The notes below the pieces were generated by a model that was not told the DNA's origin, did no database searches, and saw only the letters and a list, made by a program, of their open reading frames with translations. The translations under genes were made by a program, and so were the position numbers. A DNA stretch of 19,978 nt from Pseudodesulfovibrio sp. (GTDB taxonomy: Bacteria > Desulfobacterota > Desulfovibrionia > Desulfovibrionales > Desulfovibrionaceae), in assembly GCA_022712815.1 (NCBI GenBank), contig JAFLJW010000300.1, positions 1 through 19,978 of the forward strand. Reading direction: 5' to 3'. This document shows positions 1 through 9,500 of the stretch, piece by piece. Position 1 is the stretch's first letter. Each line of letters begins with the position of its first letter.

Positions 1-189
1 ATGAAAATAGGCCGCAATTTCGCCAAGGTGAAACGCGCGCTGGCCCAGGCCGGGCTAACCCCACGCGCCTGGTTGGTGGAATACGCGGCCCAGTCCGAGC
101 AAAGTGTTACAAAGCTAAGTGAGGTCGGCGACCGTATAGCGCCCTATTTCTCGATCATCATCGTCCATGGCCAAGGGCGACGCCCATGA
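1..189 (+). CDS. cobI: Precorrin-2 C20-methyltransferase, C-terminal fragment
   Basis: The reading frame is open from the first base, so this is only the C-terminal ~62 residues of a longer protein; the ATG at base 1 is probably internal. The sequence has the family's end pattern: a KIGRNFAKVKRAL-type helix, then a VEYAAQSEQ strand region, and a PYFSIIIVHGQGRRP ending. CobI transfers a methyl group from S-adenosylmethionine to C20 of precorrin-2 in aerobic cobalamin synthesis. The stop overlaps the next start (ATGA at 186-189), the usual cobI-cobJ coupling. G+C is visibly higher than in the phage genes that follow. I am fairly sure of the family from recognition of the pattern, without a search. 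Confidence 0.75.
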   Translation: MKIGRNFAKVKRALAQAGLTPRAWLVEYAAQSEQSVTKLSEVGDRIAPYFSIIIVHGQGRRP

Positions 190-368
190 ACAGTAAAATG
201 AGTGGGTGGCTGAAAATCGTCGGATTAGGCCCAGGGGATGAGGCAATGATCACCCCCGAAGTCTCGCAAGCCTTGATGCAGGCCACGGATATCGTTGGCT
301 ATATCCCTTACGTCTCACGCATTCCGGCGCGCGACGGGCTGACCCAACACCCTTCGGACAACCGGGTG
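186..368 (+). pseudogene. cobJ: Precorrin-3B C17-methyltransferase, N-terminal fragment cut at a junction
   Basis: Starts at the ATG overlapping the cobI stop. It reads the typical CobJ N-terminus: WLKIVGLGPGDEAMITPEV (glycine-rich SAM-binding loop of tetrapyrrole methylases), then a VGYIPYVSRI segment and a SDNRV stretch. Intact CobJ normally continues with an ELxRA-type helix. Here the frame instead goes into RFVG and stops at 381-383, because unrelated phage sequence begins at about base 367. Only about 60 of the expected ~250 or more residues remain, so no function is possible from this copy. Breakage by insertion, deletion or an assembly chimera are all possible. Confidence 0.7.
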
Positions 369-372
369 CGGT
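364..372. other. Junction between cobalamin genes and phage DNA
   Basis: On the left the cobJ frame is family-like up to Asn-Arg-Val (to ~367). On the right, from ~367, a different frame (codons at 367, 370 and so on) reads CGSSVDSVDEVYNAR directly into the first phage ORF with no start codon. Both partners are therefore truncated at the same point. No inverted terminal repeat or target duplication is visible. Confidence 0.6.
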
Positions 373-411
373 TCGTCGGTTGATAGCGTTGATGAAGTCT
401 ACAATGCACGT

Positions 412-831
412 ATGGCCACACTTTCCGAAGAACAACAGGACTGGGCCAGAGAATATTATGATTTTTGGGAAGCAGAACAGAAGCCGCTTGAATCGGCAAT
501 GATTAAGTCAGACCTGGCCGAAGTAGAACTCAAACAACCAATTCAGGAAGCTTTCTACAAGCAGAGCGCAGGCATTAACCCTGAAACAAAAGCTGCCCAA
601 GCCGGGGCAGATGTTCAGCATTCATATGACGGCATGTCCAAGCAGCTTATCCGTGATTCATCCCGGTTGGGTATCAACCCCTATTCAGGAAAAATGGCAT
701 CGGCCATGACCTCGATGGGCAACCAAAAGGTAAAGGATCAAGCCGGGGCTATGAATGTGGCAAGAGACAAGGCGAGTGACGACAACTATAAACGCCTGGC
801 AACCGCCATGGGCATGAGTGCCGGAGGTTAA
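412..831 (+). CDS. Small phage virion-type protein, N-terminus lost at the junction
   Basis: 139 residues from the first ATG, but this ATG is probably internal. There is no Shine-Dalgarno before it, and the same frame is open back to ~367 with protein-like sequence (CGSSVDSVDEVYNAR) and no start codon, so the true start lies beyond the junction. The protein is polar and helical, with an aromatic acidic start (QQDWAREYYDFWE) and a Met/Ala-rich C-terminus (one Ser-Ala-Met at 700-708). It is the first of four co-directional genes leading to the giant ejected protein. By position and composition it may be a tail or internal virion protein of a podovirus-like phage. I do not recognise a named family. 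Its end carries the ribosome binding site of the next gene. Confidence 0.7.
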   Translation: MATLSEEQQDWAREYYDFWEAEQKPLESAMIKSDLAEVELKQPIQEAFYKQSAGINPETKAAQAGADVQHSYDGMSKQLIRDSSRLGINPYSGKMASAMTSMGNQKVKDQAGAMNVARDKASDDNYKRLATAMGMSAGG

Positions 832-833
832 GC

Positions 834-1724
834 ATGTATCGCGTACAAAGCAACGCAAATAGGGCCACCAATCAGATGCAGGGCGCGGCAGGGACTCTTT
901 CTGCCATGACGAAAAAACGGGAAGTGAAAACCGAAAAGCCTGAAATGGGTATCGGTGAGATGGCCATGCAGGGTGTTGGCATGACCATGCTGGGCTTGGA
1001 AATCTCCGAGAATGACTTTGTGAAGGGCCTTTTCGAGGGCTCTCCTGAAAGTGTCGGGCAAGACCCGGCGATAAAAGAAGGTTTGTTTGAGGTGAAAGAT
1101 GAGCTCGCGCTGGAAGACTCTCTCGCTACAGATGAGATCGCCCAATCTGCCGGGTACGAACCTGTTACAGCCGAGGTCCAAGCCCCAACGCCGACATCAG
1201 CTATTAATTCGGCTCCTTCCGCAATGCCCCCTGGCGTAGGCACAGGCGCGGCACAACCTGTTACAAACTCCATCACCGGGATTCCCGGAGCATATGATGT
1301 GTCGGCCCTTGGCGGGACCATGTCGGACGTTGGCGGTGGAGTCCTTCCGGCGGCGACATCCTCGTTGGAAGCCGCTCCAACCATTGTAGCCGCAGAAACT
1401 GGAATTCAAGCCGGGACCGGGGCTGCCGTAGCTGGCGGAACCGTAGCGACTACAACAGGAGGGGCCGCTGTAACTGGTGGATTGGTTGCAGGCGGAACAA
1501 CAGCAGCGACCGGTGCAGCGGCAGGAACGGCCATTGGTGCCGGTGCAGCAGGCGGTGCAATGGCAGGAACGGCAGCCACGACGGCAGCCACGACCGCAGC
1601 CGGTGGGGTGGCGGGGGCTGGTGCAGGCGCAGCCGGTGGAGCACAAGCCGGTTCTGCCGCTGGCCCTTGGGGTGCGGCGGCAGGAGCGGCAATCGGGCTT
1701 ATCGGTTCATATCTCTTCGCATAA
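834..1724 (+). CDS. Gly/Ala-rich putative ejection (internal virion) protein
   Basis: 296 residues, starting 2 bases after the previous stop, with GGAGG about 8 bases upstream. Residues 1-~125 are polar. Residues ~120-170 are Pro/Ser/Thr-rich linker. Residues ~180-296 are almost wholly Gly, Ala, Thr and Val, with GxxxG spacing and a hydrophobic end (AAAGAAIGLIGSYLFA), as in glycine-zipper proteins that insert into membranes. The place directly before a 581-aa helical protein and a giant polyvalent protein resembles the internal/ejection protein block of podoviruses (gp14-gp15-gp16 of T7 by analogy of layout, not by homology I can show). Ser-Ala-Met occurs twice (900-908, 1218-1226). Inferred role: membrane-active component of the DNA ejection conduit. 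Function not proven. Confidence 0.7.
   Translation: MYRVQSNANRATNQMQGAAGTLSAMTKKREVKTEKPEMGIGEMAMQGVGMTMLGLEISENDFVKGLFEGSPESVGQDPAIKEGLFEVKDELALEDSLATDEIAQSAGYEPVTAEVQAPTPTSAINSAPSAMPPGVGTGAAQPVTNSITGIPGAYDVSALGGTMSDVGGGVLPAATSSLEAAPTIVAAETGIQAGTGAAVAGGTVATTTGGAAVTGGLVAGGTTAATGAAAGTAIGAGAAGGAMAGTAATTAATTAAGGVAGAGAGAAGGAQAGSAAGPWGAAAGAAIGLIGSYLFA
1569..1601 (+). repeat. Short 12-bp tandem repeat coding Thr-Ala-Ala
   Basis: ACGGCAGCCACG occurs at 1569-1580 and 1581-1592 and is followed by the partial copy ACCGCAGCC. It codes for part of the Thr/Ala/Gly tract. Slippage here would change the length of the low-complexity domain in steps of four residues. Confidence 0.7.
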
Positions 1725-1736
1725 AGGAGCAATACA

Positions 1737-3482
1737 ATGGATCAATACGGAAACCCTTCGATGATGGATTATATGCTTTTGACCAAAGGTATTTCTGCCA
1801 TGAATGCCAACCAGAAGGCAGGACGATACGAAGATGCACGTGAAGGCCTGATTGAACAGCATGGTTCTGTTCAGAGTGTTGTCGAGAATGCAGACCCCAA
1901 CTCGCTCAATCAGTACCAGTTGGATGCATATAAAGGTTTTGCTCAAAATTACAACAGCGCGATGGATAGCAAAAGCAAAGTAGAGGTCAATGCAGAGAAA
2001 AGAAATATAATGGCAGGAATCAAGCAGACCGGTGATCCGTTTGCCTACATGAAAACATATTCGGCGGATACGGTGGCAAAGCTGATAGCAGCTAAGGATA
2101 CCCGTGAACTTTTTTCCCAAGATTCGACATTTCAGAAGACTCTATATGAAAACAGGAAACAGATTGCAGATGCAAAAAGTAAAGAGGTGTTTGATGCTCT
2201 GAAGGTATCCGAAGAATCGTTAGCTAGAGGCGATTTGAGAACTGCGGGGCGTATCCTTGAAGGAGCGAGTAAAACCGCATTGACTCGAAGCAAATTCCAG
2301 TTTGATGAAAAAGCTGGTAATTTCCACCGTTTTCATTGGTCAAGAGAAAAAGGGTGGGTAGATACAGGTGAACGTTTAACCGTACAAGAGGGTTGGAAGT
2401 TTTTACGGGAAAAGGGTGAAAAAGGCCTTTCACAGCATTTTGTGACTGAAATGAAAACGACAAGTCAATTTAATCGCGACAATATAAGCAATGGTGGACG
2501 GCAAGGCGTTGGTAAAAATGGGGAAAAGTACAATATATTTTCGCAAATAATAACCGACGAAAACGGACTGAATTTGCAGCACGAAATGGTTTATGACGGG
2601 AACAATCTTGTTGGAGTCATTCCGACTACGGAGTTGCAACAGCACGGCATCACCTTCCGCAATACGGATCAGGAGAAGGCACAGCTTGAACTTGACAAGG
2701 GTAATCAGGCTATTGCGACATCCAAAGCGCGAGAAAGAGCGTACAACTCTTCTGCAATGACCAAAAAAGATGAAACACAGCGCAAACACTTGCTGGACGC
2801 TTTTTCGAATACCGCCAAGATGCTCAAAAGTGTGAAGGACGGCAACGGCAATACTTTTAATTTTGTTGATGCTGACGCTCTTGAAAGTATGTCGCCAGAA
2901 CAAAGAAAGCCATTCATTCAAAAAGCAGTCGAAATTGCTCAGAATGAACAATACGACCATATTACTCGCAGCACCGCGCAGACATATTTCACGATTGCGG
3001 AGAAGCTTGGATATTATCAACCACAAACATCGGAAGAGGCCGCATACAAGCAGTTTGAAAAGTTGGTCAAGAACGGCAAAGGAACTCGTGAAGAGCGAAT
3101 TGCAAATGCAAAAGAGCAGATGGGAGTAACAGCCAGTTCCGTTCAAACACCTTCCGCAATGGTACCAACTGTACAAAGCCCGCGAGTCACTCCGCCAACC
3201 CAATCAGCTATGACCACTTCATCTGTTCAAGTTGCTGCGAATACGCCAGTCAGTGATAGCCCCTTTGCCGCATACAAAGGCAGGGCCATAATAGATAAAA
3301 ACGGAACGATATGGGCTAAGGATAAAACCGGACAACCTCGCAGGCTTATGCGCAAGCCTCCTCAGAAGATCAGGGATGGTCAAGGGCAACTGAGAAATAA
3401 TCCGAAGTATCGCGCTTATCTTGAAGCTCTGCGCGAACTCGGCATTTCAGACCAGGCCGGGACTCAATTAGCAAACCAGTAG
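1737..3482 (+). CDS. Putative phage internal virion protein, 581 aa
   Basis: Starts at ATG 1737 with AAAGGAG ending about 7 bases upstream and runs in the same operon as its neighbours. It has no signal peptide and no clear membrane segment. Residues ~1-200 look helical and charged, and residues ~200-320 look more beta-rich (Trp/Phe-containing strands). Residues ~325-465 are helical again. Residues ~466-510 are a Ser/Thr/Pro/Val/Gln linker, and a basic C-terminal tail contains RRLMRKPPQK. Ser-Ala-Met appears five times, two of them in the linker. I do not recognise a family. The position between a Gly/Ala-rich protein and the giant protein suggests an ejected or internal core protein. The 21-base gap to the next gene holds its ribosome binding site. 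Confidence 0.75.
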   Translation: MDQYGNPSMMDYMLLTKGISAMNANQKAGRYEDAREGLIEQHGSVQSVVENADPNSLNQYQLDAYKGFAQNYNSAMDSKSKVEVNAEKRNIMAGIKQTGDPFAYMKTYSADTVAKLIAAKDTRELFSQDSTFQKTLYENRKQIADAKSKEVFDALKVSEESLARGDLRTAGRILEGASKTALTRSKFQFDEKAGNFHRFHWSREKGWVDTGERLTVQEGWKFLREKGEKGLSQHFVTEMKTTSQFNRDNISNGGRQGVGKNGEKYNIFSQIITDENGLNLQHEMVYDGNNLVGVIPTTELQQHGITFRNTDQEKAQLELDKGNQAIATSKARERAYNSSAMTKKDETQRKHLLDAFSNTAKMLKSVKDGNGNTFNFVDADALESMSPEQRKPFIQKAVEIAQNEQYDHITRSTAQTYFTIAEKLGYYQPQTSEEAAYKQFEKLVKNGKGTREERIANAKEQMGVTASSVQTPSAMVPTVQSPRVTPPTQSAMTTSSVQVAANTPVSDSPFAAYKGRAIIDKNGTIWAKDKTGQPRRLMRKPPQKIRDGQGQLRNNPKYRAYLEALRELGISDQAGTQLANQ

Positions 3483-3503
3483 CTACGAAAGAGGAAGAGC
3501 GAT

Positions 3504-6500
3504 ATGGACGGCTTACTCGACAAGTTTGAAGCGCGTTATTATGAAGAAAATGGGGCAGAATTATCCTATGCCGAAGGAGGGCCAGACTTTGAATGGCTTG
3601 AGAGTGAGTTTGATCGTCGTAATCCAAAATATATTCCTCCTGCGCCGGTAGAACCGACTGACGATCAAAAAGTGCAGGCCTACGTTGACAACTATAATCG
3701 GGTGAATTCGAACAGCCCTATTACTGTTGATGACATTCCTGATCGTAGCGGTTTCCTTGGTGGAGCGTCTGAGCTCTTGCATGGCGTAGGTCATGCCGTT
3801 GTTGACCAATTTCCTGAAGATGTCGCCAGAATTTATCAAGGTAGCGATGTCAAAATGAATGACGACTCGCTTGCTCAAGAGATTATTGACGAACAGGAAC
3901 GGGACCGTGGCTCGCGTGTCATGTCCAAACAGATGATTTTGGGCGATGGTCTGAATGAATCTTTGTATCAAGGACCGGCAAGCGTTGCGACAAGCGCGGT
4001 TATTGGTACTTCTGGTGCTGTCATTGGTGGAGCAGGCGGGGCCGCAGTCGGTTCAGCCGTTCCGGTTGTTGGCACAGCCGCAGGCGGCGCAATCGGCGCA
4101 ATGGTCGGAGCTTTCTCCACTACAGGTCCGGCCTTCTACCGTATGGCGAAAAACCAGTTTCTTCATGAAATGCTGGACGTTGCCAAGCAGAACAACGTCA
4201 ATTTGACCCCCGAAGCATGGGAACAAATCAAGCAGGATATTGATTCTGAGGCCACAGAATTCGGTTTGTGGGAAGCGGGGCCGGAGGCTATCTCTCAGGG
4301 ATTGACCGCTGGTATGTTCAAGGGCGTTGGTGGAAAGATTTTTGGGAAGGTTCCTGGGTTTGCAGGGATTACAAAAGCTATTTCCAAGCGAGCAATCACC
4401 CGCGCAGGCGCGAAACTTAGTGCAGAAATCGCAGAAGAAGAGATTACAGAATACACTACCTATCAAGGGCAGGAAGGTATTCGGCAGGACATGGGCTTGA
4501 GAAAGGATGCTCCAAGCCTGAACGAATTTATCGACACTCAGGCCGGGCCGGTTGCAGTTGGTTCCGTTTTGCAGATGGGTGTTCACAAGGTCGGCAGCTC
4601 TGCCATGGACCTTCTGTCCGGCAAAAAAGAGGTGGCCATCAATGAGTCAGAGAATGAGGTGGAAGGAAACGATTGGCTCACAGGGAAGACATCAACGGGA
4701 TCACAGGCTGTTAGCGCAATGGGCGTTGGTCTTCCTACAGGAGTATTAAGCTATGATGAGCATGAGCTAAACAAAGAGATTAATAGACGTGGCGAGTTCA
4801 TGCAATCTCATGGTCCGCTCGATGCCAATAGTGAGATGGACCTGTTGAATCCTGATGTGACGCAACAACGGGCAGAAGTTTCTCCATCCGAAATGGACGC
4901 AGAGTTTTCCGCAATGAACAGTGCCGGTGAGGGGATGTTTACCGGACATCCCGGATATGCTCCCACCGTGCAGGAAATCAAGCGACAGGACTTTGAGCAG
5001 GCTTTGGAAACTTATCAGGGTGAGACTCAGCGCAATATGGATGGCAAGGTTCAAGAGGCCAGAGCCCGTGGAGAACTTCCGGCCACGCCTTTTGAGAATG
5101 TATCTGCCATGAATCCTACCATGCCTGGTATGGATGTCGTTGAAGAGGCTCAAGTCGAAGAGGTACAACCGGTTGTGACCTCCACAGTCGTGGCACAGGC
5201 GAACGAAGCCGCAACTTCCGGGCCGAACCACACCCCGAAGCCCTCCGAAGCCCAGATTGAGGCGGGGAACTATAAGCTCGGTCATGTCCGCGCCATGGGC
5301 CTTGATATCTCCATTGAGAATCCCGCAGGCTCCGAGCGGTCAGGTACGGACAACAGCGGCAAGAAATGGTCTGTCCAGATGCAGCACCATTACGGCTATA
5401 TCAAGGGGACTGAGGGCAAGGACAAGGATCATCTTGACCTGTTCCTGAAGAATGGTGTTGAAACGCAGGACATTGAGAGCAAGCCCGTTTTTGTGGTCGA
5501 TCAAATCAACGAAGATGGCACGTTCGATGAGCACAAGATACTCGCAGGGTTCGACAACGAACAGGATGCCACAGATGGCTACCTTTCCAATTATGAGGAA
5601 GGCTGGCAGGGACTCGGCGCAATCACGGAAATGAGCGCGGAAGAGTTCAAGACGTGGACAAAGGGCAAGACAACCAAGCCGGTTGCATATGTGAAGCCCT
5701 ACCAGGTCGCACCGAATGTGAATACGGAAGGTGTAAATATCAAGTCTGAGGGCAAGGCATATACCGAGAAAGGTCTACGTCTCCGTATTGTGAGTTTGCT
5801 CAAGCAGGGCATCAATGCCGAAGCTGTTCAGCTTGATGAGGCAGGCAAGGAATGGGGGTGGAGAGAGGTCGAGGATGAAGGCCCGGTACTGGATCAGGAT
5901 GCGGAGACAAGCATCAAAGGAAAAATGCTCGCAGCCGTTCCAAGCCGTGACTATGATGCACTTGTGGAGTATAGTGATACTCTCATTGACGATGAAGGCT
6001 TTTCGGTTGACGATGTGTATAACGTCATAGGTCAGATAGATGAGGAAAAGAGCAATGTTAGAACTGCCGAAGAAACTGGAAGACTTCAAGACTCTTCTAC
6101 TGAAAGAAGTCCCGAACTTGACGCCGAAAGGGGAGCAACAAGTGTTGCGCAGGATCAGGGCGGAAGTACCGAAGGAAGACCGAGGGACATGGCTCCGACT
6201 TCTGGTAGCGGTGAAGAAGAATCACACGGCGAAGAAGAATCACATGTTGAAGAATTCGAAAAAGAATTAAGGGCTGAAACCCTACAGGAAGATGGCAGCT
6301 ACGATACTAAATCCGGGGTAATCGACGCTATTGTTCCATTTCACCAAGTTACCCGCCTAGAGGTTGAGGACGTAATTGCGTCTCTCAACGCAGAAACCCG
6401 CCAACTAGCCAAAGAAACGGAACAGTCCGAACTCACCAACGAAGATGTAGACAGTCAGGTCATTGAGCACGTCATGGGACGGCTTGATGGTAAGTCTCTG

Positions 6501-9500
6501 CACGATTGGCCTGGTGCGTACAAAGAACTTTCCAAGAAATTCGGCCAGCGTTTTTTCTTGCAGAAGAGCAAGGGCGGTCAAGCTGTAGACGAATTGCAAG
6601 ATGAGCTTCGCAGCCGTGGTTTTCTTTCTTCTGATGAAGAACTCATTGAATATATGAAGGCCGCGAAGGGCGTTGTTGAGCACCGGGAAAGCCGAGGTGT
6701 TACTGAGTCTCGGCCTACTCCGAAGGGGGAGACACCGCAAGCAGACGATGACCCGGAAACGGTTTTCAATCGTGATCCTGAACGTTCTCTCTACCATTTG
6801 GCTGACGAGCAACTTGACGCTGTGGGTAAAGCCCTTGGCACCCGTCGCGGGAAGAAAAGCAAGATCGGGTTTATTGAGTCCCTGCCTGGCGGCATCAAGG
6901 AAAAGCGCGAAGCGTATCTGTCGGTTGTGTCTGGCAAGGAATCCCAGGCGGAGAGTAAAAAACTAGATTCGCAGAAACAGCCACTATATTCCCTATGGGA
7001 AGAAGTAACAGGCGGGGGCAAGTCCCGTGAATACCTTATTTGGGCGAAGCGACAGAACGAAGAATACCAAGACAAGACGGGTGATGCCCCGGCAGTCAGT
7101 CTGGATTATCGAAACGACAACGGATACCATGTCCGTCTTCGTCAATGGATTCGTGACAAGGTAAAAAAGCGGACAAAGTCCGAAGAAAAAACGGTCGAAT
7201 CATTCACTCTTCCTGAAGGTGCCTACACGCACGAAAGCCATGTCGAATTGATGAAAGCCATGGGTCGTGGGGAAGTTGATCTTGATACCTTCAAGGCCGC
7301 ATTTGAAAAGGTCATCGTCGGCGAGGGCGACATTAAAGCCGACCTCAAGAAGCTCAAGAAGAAAGAGTTGCTTGGTCTGACATCTTCATTCCACTACCGC
7401 ATGAGTGACAACAAGGCTACCTTGGTCAGAGCCGCGTATAGCGGAATGATAGATAGGTTCGCACTTGGGCAGCCTATTACTTTTGAAATGTCTATGTCGT
7501 ATATAAGCAAAGGCAAAGATACCGGGAAGATTGATTCCCTTCGGGAAATGGTCGAATCCACAACCGAAGATGATTTAAAGCGATATGCAGAAAAGTACCA
7601 AGCCGACCTTGAAACGTACAAGAAAGAGATTGAGTCCCGGAAGAAGGCTATTGATAATCCAGAGACATTCAAAGAATATCAATTTTTAGTTGACGTTAAG
7701 GGCGTTGAAGGCCTTACCCTCGGGCAGCGTATTCAGTGGGATGAACTCCAATCCGAAAAAACAGGTGAGGAAAAAGCCAAAGATAAAGACCAAAAGGCCA
7801 CGGTCAAGGCCGTTACGTCCGAGGGTGTGTTTTTGGAATTCAAAGGTCAGACAACCCACACCAAGAAGGGACACGATCTCTTTGTTGTTGGCATGGCCGA
7901 CCGTGTTGACCGCCCTGTATTCAACGAACTCAAAGGCAAAGCCAAGCGGCTTGGCGGGTATTATTCCAGTTACCGAGCAGCTGGTGCAATCCCTGGTTTC
8001 CAGTTTATGACTCAGGAAGCGGCAGATAAGTTTATGGAACTCCAAGACGGCGATGTTTCCAAGGCTGATGTTCTTGAGGCCAAGGAAAATAAGTCACAGA
8101 ACACCGCCGTTACCAAGCTCCGCGACATGGCGGAAAAGATCGAAGAAAAGGCGAATGACTCTCTTGGTCAAGATCGCAAGACCCACACCACGAGATATGC
8201 GCGTATGGCGTCCGGTGCCGAGGCTGATGCTCGTACAAATCTTCGCACGGCTCAGACCATGCGGAATATTGCTGACGCAATTGAATCCGGCGCGGCAAAG
8301 ATGCTATCGGGTCTTCGCACGAAGGTTCAGATTGAAATGCTCGATAGCATGGCCCGCCGTGCCAAGTGGAAATACGACCAAGGTAATGATGTCAGCTATA
8401 CGAAGAGCAAGGAAACTTCGCCCACACCCGAACATATGAGCGCGGCCAGACTGCCAAGTCTGACATTTATTCAGGGTGTCATTTACGACTTGGCGAAGGA
8501 TGCCAAAGAAATGGGAGCCAAACGGCTTTCCATGCAGCTTACCACCAGGGCAAAACGGGCGAAAATCAAAGAAGGTCACGACCTTGCTTACAACTTTGTT
8601 AATGACGAACACCTTTTGCGTGACCTTCTGACAAAATACCGGGCAGCCGGAGAAAAGTATAAAGGCTGGCAAGTCCGTGACCATGTTGCAGATCGTGACC
8701 GCTTGGCGAAGATGGGCATTACCACCGATGCCGAATTACGTGTGTCTCTACGAGAGTATCTGACTCATCGTGGTAAGAAGCTCAAGGCCGATCCGATCAA
8801 GACGGCAGAGCGAGCCTTGGCCGGTCGCAAGATTGAGGGATACTTCCCCACACCCAAGGCAACCGTTGAAAAGATGCTGGCTGAGGCCGATATCGAATCC
8901 GGTATGAGTGTGTTGGAGCCGAGCGCAGGTAAGGGAAATATCGCGGATCTCATTAGTGAAGAGTATCCCGACGCAGACCTTGAAGCAATTGAGCCTGTTC
9001 TGGATCTGAGGACTATCCTTGAATCCAAAGGGCATAGCTTGGTCGGTCGAAACTTCCTGGATCACTCTGGCGAGTATGACCGTATCGTTATGAATCCGCC
9101 TTTTGAGAAGAGGCAAGATGTTGAGCACGTGCGGCATGCTTTTGAATTACTCAAGCCTAGTGGCCGCATTGTTGCTATCATGTCCGAAGGTCCGTTCTTT
9201 GGAAAAGATAAAGTCGCAACCGAGTTTCGTGAATGGCTCGATGAATTCGGCTGGTCCGAAGAATTGCCTGCCGGATCGTTCAAGAGTTCCGACCGTCCGA
9301 CCGGTGTTTCTACTCGCATGGTCGTGCTTGATAAGCCTGACGTTTCCAGTAGCGTACAGCCTGAATCTGAGGTACAATCAGAGGCAGTTGATATCAAGGA
9401 GAACTCCGATGAAAAAGAAAATATCATTCCCGAAGAAGGAAAGGGACGAGATGGTTCAAAAGGTGATCGAGGGCGACGATCCTATGGCGTTCACAAATCT

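Noticed and set aside
1197..1646. Cys/Arg/Gly-rich minus-strand ORF (149 aa) opposite the Gly/Ala-rich gene
   Set aside because: Its composition is the direct mirror of Gly/Ala codon repeats; no start signals.
1406..1732. Pro/Ala-rich minus-strand ORF (108 aa)
   Set aside because: Antisense of the same low-complexity tract; collagen-like composition explained by the repeats.
2430..3203. 257-aa minus-strand ORF with hydrophobic residues
   Set aside because: Antisense to the 581-aa gene, which has a good ribosome binding site and fits the operon; the shadow has none and is rich in Cys, Phe and Leu as antisense frames are.
8053..8439. 128-aa ORF in another frame of the giant gene
   Set aside because: Arg/Pro-rich shadow with no ribosome binding site; unlike the two nested candidates, the giant frame here is clearly the protein-like one.
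9103..9408. Upstream extension of the nested ORF to the ATG at 9103
   Set aside because: The part before 9409 is a shadow of the methylase domain, and the ribosome binding site decides for 9409.
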